Shown: piece after piece, positions 17,297 through 24,555 of the stretch
Layout: each line of letters opens with the position of its first letter
How positions within the stretch are numbered: position 1 is the first letter of the stretch
Assembly: GCF_963666015.1 (NCBI RefSeq)
Contig: NZ_OY762555.1
Location: 992,001-1,056,000, forward strand
Length of the DNA: 64,000 nt
From: an uncultured Sphaerochaeta sp.
GTDB lineage: Bacteria; Spirochaetota; Spirochaetia; Sphaerochaetales; Sphaerochaetaceae
Direction of reading: 5' to 3'
Translations under genes and position numbers: made by a program
The notes under the pieces: generated by a model
Told to the model about the DNA's origin: nothing
The model's database searches: none
Seen by the model: the letters and a program-made list of their open reading frames with translations, nothing else

Positions 17297-18811
17297 TCAG
17301 GAGTCCCCGAGATATGTCCTCACAACCAGATCTTCGGAAACACAAGACCAAGTATATCCTGCCTCACTCAAGGCTTGTTCCAATGCTTCTTGCGTTTTGG
17401 TCTCAAATCCAATGAGGACATTTCCTGTATCACTTGCAGCATTTCGGTAGTGAAAAAGACAGATATTCCATCGGTTATCCAGAGCGCTCAGGAAGTCTCC
17501 CAGTGCATTGGTTCTCTCTGGAAACTCAATCTGATAGAAGACCTGGTGTTCAGCTTCCGTGGCCTCCCCTCCAATCATATGACGGAGATGCTCCTTGGCA
17601 ATGTCATTATCAGAGAAATCAGTACAGGCAAAGCCGGAATCCTTGATATGCTCAAGCAGAGACTGCTTATCCTCGCTTCCTGCAACAGTCAGCCCGACCA
17701 GCACATGTGCCATCGTTCGGCGTTGCAATCGATACGAGAACTCTGTAATACCTCGATCCTTGACCACTTCCCTACAAAAGGCATGCAGGGCTCCCGGCTT
17801 TTCAGGCATCTTTACAGAGAGCAAAGCTTCCTTTCCAGACCCGAGGAGTGTCCTCTCTGCTACCTGCTGAAGTTTCTCAAAGGTTATATTCGCTCCTGAG
17901 CAGATTGCTACCGCATGGGCATCGGAAGGAAGGTCATACTGTTGAAGCCCTGCAAGGGCCAAGGCGCCTGCAGGTTCCAGGATACTTCTTGTTTCTTCAA
18001 AAGCACCTTTCATGGCATAGCAAATCTGGTCGGTGGAAACAGTAATGAAATCATCAACAAGACGCGAAGCGAAGGAAAAGGGAAGTGCTCCAACCTGTTT
18101 GACGGCAACTCCATCGGCAAAGATACCAACATGTGGAAGGACCACCCTTTGCCCACTGGAAATACTCGCAGCGAGACAGTTGCTGTCCTGCGGTTCCACG
18201 CTGATGATCTGCACATGTGGCCTGAGTGCTTTCACATAGCTTGCAATCCCACTGATAAGGCCACCTCCCCCTACTCCTACAAATATATGGGTAACCTCAC
18301 TGAGCTGTTCCATGATCTCCTTGCCAATCGTCCCCTGGCCAGCAATGACAAGAGGGTCATCAAAGGGATGGATAAAGGTCCTCCCTGTTTCTACGACCCG
18401 CTTTCTGCAGTACTCATAAGTCTCGGAGTAACTATCACCATACAGTTCAATCGTCGCCCCAAACCCCTTAACCGCATCAACCTTGATGGTGGGTGTAGTC
18501 TTGGGCATGATGATCAGAGCATCAATACCAAGCCTTTGAGCGGAGAGCGCAACCCCCTGTGCGTGATTACCCGCACTTGCGGCAATGACTCCCCGGCTCT
18601 TCTCCTCACTGCTTAGATGGGCAATCTTATTGTAGGCTCCCCTGAGTTTGAAGCTATGGACACTCTGCAGGTCCTCTCGTTTCAGGTATACAGAACAGGC
18701 TTTCTCCTTGCTTAAACGAGGAGCATAGGCGAGTGGAGTTTCAACTGCAACATCATATACCTTGCTGGTAAGAATATGTTTTACCACATCATCAACGATT
18801 ATTGGACTCAT
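17297..18811 (-). CDS. ilvA: Threonine ammonia-lyase, biosynthetic
   Basis: A 504-residue fold-type II PLP enzyme. The PLP lysine is in SVHSFKLRGAYNKI near residue 54; the phosphate-cradle GVGGGGLISG is near 180; the Asn block AASAGNHAQG is near 80. After about residue 325 come two ACT-like regulatory modules (KMPEKPGALHAFC and IEFPERTNALGDFL), the layout of the isoleucine-inhibited biosynthetic form. It deaminates threonine to 2-oxobutanoate, the first step to isoleucine. AAAGGA lies eight bases before the ATG. No other ilv gene is in the window. Confidence 0.94.
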   Translation of the reverse strand: MSPIIVDDVVKHILTSKVYDVAVETPLAYAPRLSKEKACSVYLKREDLQSVHSFKLRGAYNKIAHLSSEEKSRGVIAASAGNHAQGVALSAQRLGIDALIIMPKTTPTIKVDAVKGFGATIELYGDSYSETYEYCRKRVVETGRTFIHPFDDPLVIAGQGTIGKEIMEQLSEVTHIFVGVGGGGLISGIASYVKALRPHVQIISVEPQDSNCLAASISSGQRVVLPHVGIFADGVAVKQVGALPFSFASRLVDDFITVSTDQICYAMKGAFEETRSILEPAGALALAGLQQYDLPSDAHAVAICSGANITFEKLQQVAERTLLGSGKEALLSVKMPEKPGALHAFCREVVKDRGITEFSYRLQRRTMAHVLVGLTVAGSEDKQSLLEHIKDSGFACTDFSDNDIAKEHLRHMIGGEATEAEHQVFYQIEFPERTNALGDFLSALDNRWNICLFHYRNAASDTGNVLIGFETKTQEALEQALSEAGYTWSCVSEDLVVRTYLGDS

Positions 18812-18857
18812 TACTCGTTCCTTTATGTTTGATTATTCATAGGGCATTCGTGAAATT

Positions 18858-18918
18858 ATAATACAAGAAGAACGCTCTTTCATTTTGAAACTACACCATT
18901 ACCTTCCCATAATACAAG
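18858..18918. repeat. Two copies of a 10-mer upstream of ilvA
   Basis: ATAATACAAG occurs at 18858-18867 and 18909-18918, 51 bp apart start to start, each followed by a purine and AG. The first overlaps the likely ilvA -10 (TATAAT on the minus strand). Confidence 0.4.
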
Positions 18919-18983
18919 GAGTGCTGGAAAATTTCAGCCGACGAGAGAGAATTTTTCCCTCAGTTACATGCGGGGTGCTACGC

Positions 18984-19012
18984 TTGACCAATGGGGAGGA
19001 GAAGGATATTAT
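18984..19012 (+). promoter_or_regulatory. Promoter of sdpR-sdpI
   Basis: TTGACC (18984-18989), 17-bp spacer, TATTAT (19007-19012); the ATG at 19045 has TAGGAG upstream. Confidence 0.65.
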
Positions 19013-19023
19013 CTATTTAGAAT

Positions 19024-19035
19024 TATTTCGAAATA
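19024..19035 (+). promoter_or_regulatory. 12-bp palindrome, probable SdpR operator
   Basis: TATTTCGAAATA is a perfect palindrome beginning about 12 bp after the -10, at the expected transcription start and next to the ribosome site. This is the position expected for ArsR-family autorepression. Confidence 0.55.
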
Positions 19036-19044
19036 GGAGATGTC

Positions 19045-19326
19045 ATGGGGTTTTCAGAAACCATGAAAGCGATAGCCGATCCTCAACGCAGGGAGATGCT
19101 CTCACTTGTCAAGAAACAACGCCTAAGTGCAGGCGAGATTGCTACGCAGTTTCCCAACCTCTCTGCAGCCACTGTCTCCTACCACCTCTCCTTGTTGAAA
19201 AAAGCTTCCCTGATTACAGAAACGAAATACAAGAACTTCATTTACTATGAACTCAATGCCTCTGTATTTGAGGAAATCATGCTTTGGTGTGCCCAGTTTA
19301 CCGGAGGTATCGATGAAAAACCGTAA
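19045..19326 (+). CDS. sdpR: ArsR/SdpR-family autorepressor
   Basis: Ninety-three residues: a winged helix with MKAIADPQRREMLSLV at about 6-21, recognition region SAATVSYHLSLLKKASL at about 47-63, and a wing ending KNFIYYELN. It has no Cys metal-site pair, as in SdpR-type rather than arsenic-sensing members. In Bacillus, SdpR is held at the membrane by SdpI; here the sdpI-like gene overlaps this one by 14 bp, the same two-gene arrangement. The palindrome in its own leader suggests autorepression. The signal is unknown; no sdpC-like toxin is seen nearby. Confidence 0.88.
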   Translation: MGFSETMKAIADPQRREMLSLVKKQRLSAGEIATQFPNLSAATVSYHLSLLKKASLITETKYKNFIYYELNASVFEEIMLWCAQFTGGIDEKP

Positions 19327-19972
19327 CCATCTCATTGACAGAACCCTCATAGTTACGACCATTATCTGCTTGGTTCCGATTCTCTTCTCGATTGCTGTCT
19401 ACCAACGTTTGCCTGACCAGGTTCCCATCCACTTCAATGCAGAGGGGCAGCCCGATAGTTATGCGAGCAAGGCTTTCGGTGCCTTCGGTATGCCATTGTT
19501 GTTGGCACTACTCAATATATTTGTACAGCTGGGAGTGAAGACCGACCCAAAGCGAGATACCTCCAGCAAGCTCTATCATATAGCACGATGGACTATTGCT
19601 ATGCTGACGCTCTTCATTGTTCCCTTCTCTCTCCTTATCGCACTTGGACAACCTTTCCAGGCAGAAAAGGTTGTGCCTTTGGCAGTAAGTGTCTTGCTTC
19701 TGGTGGTAGGAAACTATCTACCCAAGATCAAACAGAACTACACCATTGGAATAAAGTTGCCATGGACGTTGGCTGACGAGGAGAATTGGAAGAAGACCCA
19801 TCGTCTTGCCGGCTGGATCTGGACATTTTTCAGCCTGCTCTTCATTCTGGTCATACTCCTCGATTTCTATGTAGTCTGGATTTTCTTTGGCGGTATCATG
19901 GTGATGGTGATTTTCCCATGGGCCTACTCGTTTCTCTTGGCACAGAGACAACAGACTAGCGATACAGACTAA
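19313..19972 (+). CDS. sdpI: SdpI-family (DUF1648) membrane protein
   Basis: 219 residues with about six hydrophobic segments. The N-terminus carries the DUF1648 pattern (YQRLPDQVPIHFNAEGQPD near 30-48), and the second half carries the SdpI pattern (VLLLVVGNYLPKIKQNY, LPWTLADEENWKKTHR). SdpI gives immunity to the SDP toxin in Bacillus and relays the signal to SdpR; most genomic homologues have no toxin partner. ATG at 19313 lies inside the sdpR end with GGAGG upstream. Its stop overlaps the convergent mltG stop by 17 bp. Confidence 0.88.
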   Translation: MKNRNHLIDRTLIVTTIICLVPILFSIAVYQRLPDQVPIHFNAEGQPDSYASKAFGAFGMPLLLALLNIFVQLGVKTDPKRDTSSKLYHIARWTIAMLTLFIVPFSLLIALGQPFQAEKVVPLAVSVLLLVVGNYLPKIKQNYTIGIKLPWTLADEENWKKTHRLAGWIWTFFSLLFILVILLDFYVVWIFFGGIMVMVIFPWAYSFLLAQRQQTSDTD

Positions 19973-21335
19973 TGTTTTCCTTATGCTCTTCGTAGGTCTC
20001 AGCATAATGGATTTCCTTGTCATAACCATGCAGATAGTAGAAATAGGGAGAGTCCTTCGGAAAGAAAGCTGCCTCAAGCGCATTAACTCCTGGGCTGCAG
20101 ATTCCTGATGGTGGCAAACCAGCCTTTCTCCGTGTATTATACGGGCTTTTTGTCTCCAGGGCTTCAGTCGGTATTGGGTTTTCCCAATCATCGATCTCAT
20201 AGCGGGTGGTTGCATCAATTCCCAACGGTTCACCATTCTCCAAACGGTTATGAATAACCGAGGAAATCCCTTCCATCTGTGTCACATCCTGCGTCTCAGC
20301 TTGGATCATGGAGGCTATAATCAAGAGCTCCTCAACACTATAGCGCTCCAGCAGAGGTGAATCCAACATCCCTTGCAGTTCACTGAGCATCTTCTGATAC
20401 ATTGCCAGAGCCAACTCCTCTCCAGCACGATTACGATGAACCGTATAGGTTCCGCTCAGCAACCACCCCTCAGTGAAGTTGAGCTGGTAGGCAGATGCCA
20501 AATCATTGATTGCTTCAATGAAAAGCCCTGAATCCCCTTCAAGCCTATTTACCAGATAGCCATCAATCTCAGAGTTTGTAAAACCAGGGGGAATGGTCAC
20601 ATCCATGGTTTTCTCAGTGTTTGCAAGCATGGAAGCAACTTCACTGAACGCCAGATTGCGTCCCATTATATAGGTACCAGTCTGAATCACCGTAGCAAGT
20701 TCTTCTTCCACTAGGTAGGCAAGAAACGCCTGTGCGTCCTCAACTACCCCCAACTGTTCGAGTAAGAGGCTGACGGTACGTGCTGTCATTCCACTCTCAA
20801 TGGTCATTGCAACAACATCGCGTTCCTCTACCACAGGCAACGAAGGGGCGAGTATGGCAGGCCTCTCGAAGTAGGCATAGAGGAGGATAAGTGCGGTACA
20901 TATTAGCAATGCGATAAGCAGAGGGAGCAAAAGGCGCCTAGACAGAGGAGGACGGTAGGAGGTACGCTTTCCTATCTTAGGAGGTACCACCTGCTGTTTT
21001 TTGGGCTTGGATGTCTTGTTTGCAGGATGCTTGCGGGTCCTTGTCTGCACTACATGAGGATTCGGTTGATCAGCAGTACGGGGAGTTGGCTTTTTTTTTG
21101 CAGGAGAAACCTTTGTCTCGGGATTAACCACTGGTTGCTTATCAGAAGGAATCTTGACCGTCATGCTGCGCGTGGTGACGGTTGGTTTCTTTCTTGGTGT
21201 ACTGGTTTTTCTTGACGGGGTGGAAGCATCGAGTACTACCTTGTGGGATGAGGTACTCTTCTTTTGTTTTGGCTTCTCACCCTTTACCTCGAGGTCAAGG
21301 GTGAGTTGTTTTGGAGGTTTGGGTTTCTCAGCCAT
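19956..21335 (-). CDS. mltG: Endolytic murein transglycosylase MltG (YceG-like)
   Basis: 459 residues. Residues 1-125 are a Lys/Thr/Pro-rich, probably disordered cytoplasmic tail, unusually long for the family. One membrane helix (LLLPLLIALLICTALILLYA in part) lies near 130-150. The periplasmic YceG domain includes a LysM-like subdomain (TIESGMTARTVSLLLEQLGV) and the catalytic region IIASMIQAETQ near 345 with the active Glu, then VIHNRLENGEPLGIDAT. MltG cuts nascent glycan strands and sets their length. The upstream coiled-coil gene overlaps its start by 8 bp, so the pair is translationally coupled. Confidence 0.93.
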   Translation of the reverse strand: MAEKPKPPKQLTLDLEVKGEKPKQKKSTSSHKVVLDASTPSRKTSTPRKKPTVTTRSMTVKIPSDKQPVVNPETKVSPAKKKPTPRTADQPNPHVVQTRTRKHPANKTSKPKKQQVVPPKIGKRTSYRPPLSRRLLLPLLIALLICTALILLYAYFERPAILAPSLPVVEERDVVAMTIESGMTARTVSLLLEQLGVVEDAQAFLAYLVEEELATVIQTGTYIMGRNLAFSEVASMLANTEKTMDVTIPPGFTNSEIDGYLVNRLEGDSGLFIEAINDLASAYQLNFTEGWLLSGTYTVHRNRAGEELALAMYQKMLSELQGMLDSPLLERYSVEELLIIASMIQAETQDVTQMEGISSVIHNRLENGEPLGIDATTRYEIDDWENPIPTEALETKSPYNTRRKAGLPPSGICSPGVNALEAAFFPKDSPYFYYLHGYDKEIHYAETYEEHKENISLYR

Positions 21336-22413
21336 CGCTCTCAGGTTCCTTCATGGGCAACAACTCGTTGATCTTATTCTGCTTGTGCTGGATGGATGCG
21401 TGCACCTGGGCAATCTGTCGATTATATGTCTCAATTTGCGTCTGTAAGTGGTCGATCTTTTGTTTTTCCAGTTCAATCTGTGCTTCAAATTCCTGTATTT
21501 TTATCAAGTTTTGTAGATTCTTGATTTCCTCTTCCAATGTCCTTATCCGGGACCGATGAAGCGTGATTTGATCCATCAATGAGATCGCTTTCTGCCCTAC
21601 CATCCCTGCATGTACAGAATCAGGAAGAGATTCATAGAGGGCTTTCCCATATAAGTGCGCCGCTCTTTGATACGTTTTCTCTTCCTTTTTCATAGCCTGA
21701 GAGAGTTCTTCCAGTCGAGATTTAGGACTTGGAACCTCTTCACTTCGAAGTCGCGCAATTGCACTTTGGTGCAGCTCCATCTCTTGCTGGAGCGCAGATT
21801 CCTTTTTCCTCAGCTGTTCAAGCTGCTTACCAACTTCAGGATGTCGGCTGAGCGGAAGGTCTGCTTCACAACCAATAGCTACCAGGGATTCTCCTGCTTT
21901 TGACAGCAACCCCACCATCTGTCTTCTTGAAGCATCGAGTCGAAAATGCAGGATATGCCTTCCCAACTTCCCATTGTAGGACTCAAGGCGCTCCTCAATC
22001 TTCCGGGTCTTTCTCTGATGTTCCTCAAACAGTGGTTGGCAAACCTCTTCGATGTACTCAGGCAGGGACTCTGAACCATAAGCTTCATAGGCAATGGCGC
22101 CAATTTGGGCATGAACCTTACGCTTTGGTTGTGCGAGTGCCTTGATGTCGTAAGCAATTTCCTTCACTTTTCTCGAGCGGTCTTGCATTTGCTGAATATA
22201 AACACGTACCTGTTCGAACGATTGCTTCGCTTCGTCCCATTTCTGGAGTGTGTCCCGATAATGCTCATATTCACTGCGTGCATACCCAAGACTTACGTTT
22301 TCCTCTATCAGGGAAACGCTTTTTGCCAAATCCATGTATAAATCGAGTAGATCCTCATGGTGTTGTTCAATCGCTTTTTGTTTATCCTGGATATCTGCCT
22401 GCAATGAGCCCAT
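21328..22413 (-). CDS. Coiled-coil protein of unknown function, coupled to mltG
   Basis: About 361 residues, almost entirely heptad-rich helix. Long coiled coils are visible at about 1-70, 90-150 and 185-360, with Gln/Glu/Lys-rich stretches (LEEEIKNLQNLIKIQEFEAQ in part). It has no signal peptide or membrane segment, so it is cytoplasmic. I do not recognise a family. It ends 8 bp inside mltG, so it may act with MltG, for example with its long cytoplasmic tail; that is inference from context. The start at ATG 22413 (MGSLQADIQD) rather than 22428 fits a predicted leaderless promoter with TACTAT five bases upstream. Confidence 0.7.
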   Translation of the reverse strand: MGSLQADIQDKQKAIEQHHEDLLDLYMDLAKSVSLIEENVSLGYARSEYEHYRDTLQKWDEAKQSFEQVRVYIQQMQDRSRKVKEIAYDIKALAQPKRKVHAQIGAIAYEAYGSESLPEYIEEVCQPLFEEHQRKTRKIEERLESYNGKLGRHILHFRLDASRRQMVGLLSKAGESLVAIGCEADLPLSRHPEVGKQLEQLRKKESALQQEMELHQSAIARLRSEEVPSPKSRLEELSQAMKKEEKTYQRAAHLYGKALYESLPDSVHAGMVGQKAISLMDQITLHRSRIRTLEEEIKNLQNLIKIQEFEAQIELEKQKIDHLQTQIETYNRQIAQVHASIQHKQNKINELLPMKEPESDG

Positions 22414-22448
22414 AATTGATAGTATCATAGAGGGGGGCCACTAGGCAA
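22414..22448 (-). promoter_or_regulatory. Predicted leaderless promoter of the coiled-coil gene
   Basis: On the minus strand: TTGCCT (22448-22443), 18-bp spacer, TACTAT (22424-22419), five bases, ATG at 22413. There is no Shine-Dalgarno. Confidence 0.4.
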
Positions 22449-22485
22449 AGAGAGAAGAACCATCATTCATCCTTTTCATCGTTCC

Positions 22486-22515
22486 TTGACAAAGGGAGAA
22501 GAGGTTCGGTATTCT
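22486..22515 (+). promoter_or_regulatory. Promoter of the long leader before the DbpA-like gene
   Basis: Perfect TTGACA (22486-22491), 18-bp spacer, TATTCT (22510-22515). A transcript from here would start near 22522, about 286 nt before the ATG at 22808. Confidence 0.6.
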
Positions 22516-22521
22516 GATTGC

Positions 22522-22807
22522 AAACTGCCTTGGGATGGGAATGGTTTATTCATGCTACCATATTCTTTTCCTCGACAGATTTGGAGAGCGTTTGCGTACA
22601 TGTGCCAGCATGTACCCTCTTCTTTGAGTGTGACCACAACGGTATCCACTTACTTCTGTCTCAAAAGAGCAGAAGCTATGCCCACCACGTTTCCCATACC
22701 CCCTATGAGGCGGGGGGACGGGGAGAGCATGTTTCCAAAAAAATTTAAACATTCAGCCCTTCCGCTGGCACGGACCAAGAGGCTCTACGAACCAAGGAGA
22801 ATTGCTC
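22522..22807 (+). ncRNA. Structured leader or small RNA candidate
   Basis: This stretch of nearly 290 nt has no credible gene but strong secondary structure. Hairpin one: GTACATG/CATGTAC with a 6-nt loop (22596-22615). Hairpin two: a two-step stem, TTCCC and CCCCC pairing with GGGGG and GGGGA around an 8-nt loop (22691-22724). An A-rich single-strand stretch follows (22736-22747). I compared it by eye with SRP RNA, 6S RNA, RNase P RNA and tmRNA and saw no diagnostic motif. The simplest reading is a regulatory 5' UTR of the RNA-binding protein; a separate small RNA is also possible. Confidence 0.45.
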
Positions 22808-23371
22808 ATGGCTATTGACAACAAGAGCACCCCGACCGACGACCTGGTAATTGACACCATCCAGCTGCTTGCTGGAAAAACCAAGGCCGACCCAAACCCT
22901 GATGAATTGGAACAATTGAAACGTCTGATCAAAAAGAATGTCCCATTCACACTTCGTGGCTATTTTATGGCCTATTTGCTCAGGGAAGTCCTGCAGGCAA
23001 ATACCCCGAAAAAGGCTGGGTCAAGACCAGCACCAAAGGCAAAGCGAGAAGCTCCTGCAAAGAAAGAGGAGCCAAAGGATGAGAAAGAGAGCCAGCAACC
23101 CCGTAAGAAAGCTCCCAGGACTCTTCCAGAGGGAGCAAGGACACTGTATTTGAACATTGGCAAGATGAAGAGACTGTACACCAAGGAACTGAGCCAGATC
23201 CTGCAAACAGAGCTTGGTATCGAAAGAGATGACATTTACAGCATCCGTATCCATGACAAGTACTCTTTCATCAGCATGAGTGAAGAGAACTGTGAAAAAG
23301 CTATCGAGAAGCTTAATGGAATGGATATCAGAGGAAGGACGGCTTCCATCAGCTATTCCAACAAGGAGTAG
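22808..23371 (+). CDS. DbpA-type RNA-binding-domain protein
   Basis: 187 residues in three parts: a helical N-terminus (about 1-65), a Lys/Pro/Glu-rich linker (about 66-105), and a C-terminal domain of about 75 residues (RTLYLNIGKMKRLYTKELSQ onward) with the small RRM-like fold found at the end of DEAD-box helicase DbpA. In DbpA that domain binds hairpin 92 of 23S rRNA. Here there is no helicase domain, so this is a stand-alone RNA binder, as seen in other spirochaetes and Clostridia. ATG 22808 is fixed by AAGGAG; a TTG six bases earlier is less likely. The metallo-hydrolase begins 3 bp after its stop. A long folded leader suggests RNA-level control, possibly autoregulation. Confidence 0.78.
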   Translation: MAIDNKSTPTDDLVIDTIQLLAGKTKADPNPDELEQLKRLIKKNVPFTLRGYFMAYLLREVLQANTPKKAGSRPAPKAKREAPAKKEEPKDEKESQQPRKKAPRTLPEGARTLYLNIGKMKRLYTKELSQILQTELGIERDDIYSIRIHDKYSFISMSEENCEKAIEKLNGMDIRGRTASISYSNKE

Positions 23372-23374
23372 GAA

Positions 23375-24013
23375 ATGATTGTGGAACGACTTGTGGTGGG
23401 GCCCTACCAGACAAACTGTTACATCATGGGCAATGAAGAGACCTCCAGTGCCTGGATCATCGATCCAGGCACCGATGGACAGCTTATCATTGACCACATC
23501 ATCCAACGAAACCTCACCCCTGTCGCCATTCTGTTGACCCACACTCATTGGGATCATATTGCTGCCATAGGCACCCTTAGAGAGAGATGGCCTGATCTTG
23601 AGCTGCTCGTAGCTGAAGAGGAAGCCTCTTTACTATCATATGAGCATGTCAAACAGGTTTGTTTTGATAAGAGTTTCCTTCAGATGTATGATAAGGAGCT
23701 GCAAAAGCTTCCCAGGCCAACAGGGTTTCTCTCTGATGGCCAATATTTGCAAGACAGCCACCTCCTGGTAATGCATACCCCAGGTCATACCAAGGGAGGT
23801 GTATGCTTGTATCATGAGGAAGGACAGTTTATGTTTACCGGTGATACGCTGTTTGCCGGCAGTATAGGCCGGACTGATCTGGAAGGTGGTTCCTACACTG
23901 AGATCATAGCAAGCTGCAAACGATTGCTTGATCTCCCTGGGGAAGTGCAAATACTTCCCGGGCATGGACCTACCAGTACTATAAAAAACGAATACAACAA
24001 TCCATTTCTTTAA
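23375..24013 (+). CDS. Metallo-beta-lactamase-fold hydrolase (glyoxalase II-like)
   Basis: 212 residues with all metal-binding motifs of the MBL fold: THTHWDH near residue 55, MHTPGHTKGG near 132, the bridging Asp in FTGDTLFAGSIGR near 152, and LPGHGPTS near the C-terminus. The short form without the C-terminal glyoxalase II helices is the common YcbL/GloC-like subgroup. It probably hydrolyses thioesters such as S-lactoylglutathione analogues; the substrate is uncertain. It is translated with the DbpA-like gene (3-bp gap, own AAGGAG). Confidence 0.88.
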   Translation: MIVERLVVGPYQTNCYIMGNEETSSAWIIDPGTDGQLIIDHIIQRNLTPVAILLTHTHWDHIAAIGTLRERWPDLELLVAEEEASLLSYEHVKQVCFDKSFLQMYDKELQKLPRPTGFLSDGQYLQDSHLLVMHTPGHTKGGVCLYHEEGQFMFTGDTLFAGSIGRTDLEGGSYTEIIASCKRLLDLPGEVQILPGHGPTSTIKNEYNNPFL

Positions 24014-24019
24014 AAAAAT

Positions 24020-24059
24020 CCAGATGGTCCCTAATAAGGAATTCCATCTGGTCTTTTTT
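24020..24059. terminator. Bidirectional terminator
   Basis: Stem CCAGATGG/CCATCTGG extended by TCC/GGA, with TCTTTTTT on the plus side and a run of T on the minus side. It serves the metallo-hydrolase and the convergent DksA-like gene. Confidence 0.85.
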
Positions 24060-24073
24060 GCCCGAACAGGAGA

Positions 24074-24433
24074 CTACCTTCTCCCGGGGACCTCTTCTGC
24101 GTTTTTGCAATCGATGCAAAGTACTGCATAGGGAATAGCTCTGAGCCTTTCCTCTGGAATTTTCTTTCCACATCTCAGACAGGATCCATATTTTCCATTA
24201 TGGATACGGGCGATGGCATTCTCGATAGAACGGAGGCGATTTGCCTCATGTTTATTGATCGCTTCCATCTTCTTGAACGCAATATCATCAGCCGCAACAT
24301 CGATGCTGTCCTTGATCCCCATGGAATTCACCATTTCCCGGAAATCACTGTTATCCTCAGTGAGTTTCTCCAACAGTTCATTTCTCATGGAAACGAGAAG
24401 CTCTTCCATCTCATGCACAAATGCCTCGGACAT
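24074..24433 (-). CDS. DksA/TraR-family zinc-finger protein
   Basis: 119 residues: an N-terminal helical hairpin (VHEMEELLVSMRNELLEKLT) and a C-terminal four-Cys zinc site (CLRCGKK and CIDC). DksA-family proteins bind in the RNA polymerase secondary channel and, with ppGpp, change promoter choice. The coiled-coil tip has DVAADDIAF, the acidic element expected in active DksA-like proteins. ATG at 24433 has a strong GTAGGAGG site, so the longer upstream frame is not used. It is monocistronic and ends at a shared terminator. Confidence 0.88.
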   Translation of the reverse strand: MSEAFVHEMEELLVSMRNELLEKLTEDNSDFREMVNSMGIKDSIDVAADDIAFKKMEAINKHEANRLRSIENAIARIHNGKYGSCLRCGKKIPEERLRAIPYAVLCIDCKNAEEVPGRR

Positions 24434-24555
24434 TATACGCCTCCTACAAGGGACAGTACCTGTACCCCTTGGAATTTTATCCATATAAGATGGGGATAAG
24501 ATGCGTTGTTGTCAAGCTCCTTACCTCATTTTTAGCATATTCAGAGTGTTTTTGT

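Noticed and set aside
17020..17415. Plus-strand frame of 131 residues across the tRNA-Leu gene
   Set aside because: It runs through a tRNA and its terminator; not coding.
17915..18616. Plus-strand frame of 233 residues
   Set aside because: Antisense to ilvA, which has all PLP and ACT motifs.
18885..19250. Plus-strand frame of 121 residues before and across sdpR
   Set aside because: It covers the sdpR promoter and reads sdpR in the wrong frame.
22522..22807. SRP RNA, 6S RNA, RNase P RNA or tmRNA in the leader
   Set aside because: Diagnostic motifs of each (for example the SRP GNRA-capped domain IV or the RNase P conserved core) were not found by eye.
22486..22818. Plus-strand frame of 110 residues in the leader region
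   Set aside because: Its start codon is the -35 box of a promoter, it has no ribosome site, and the sequence folds into hairpins instead.
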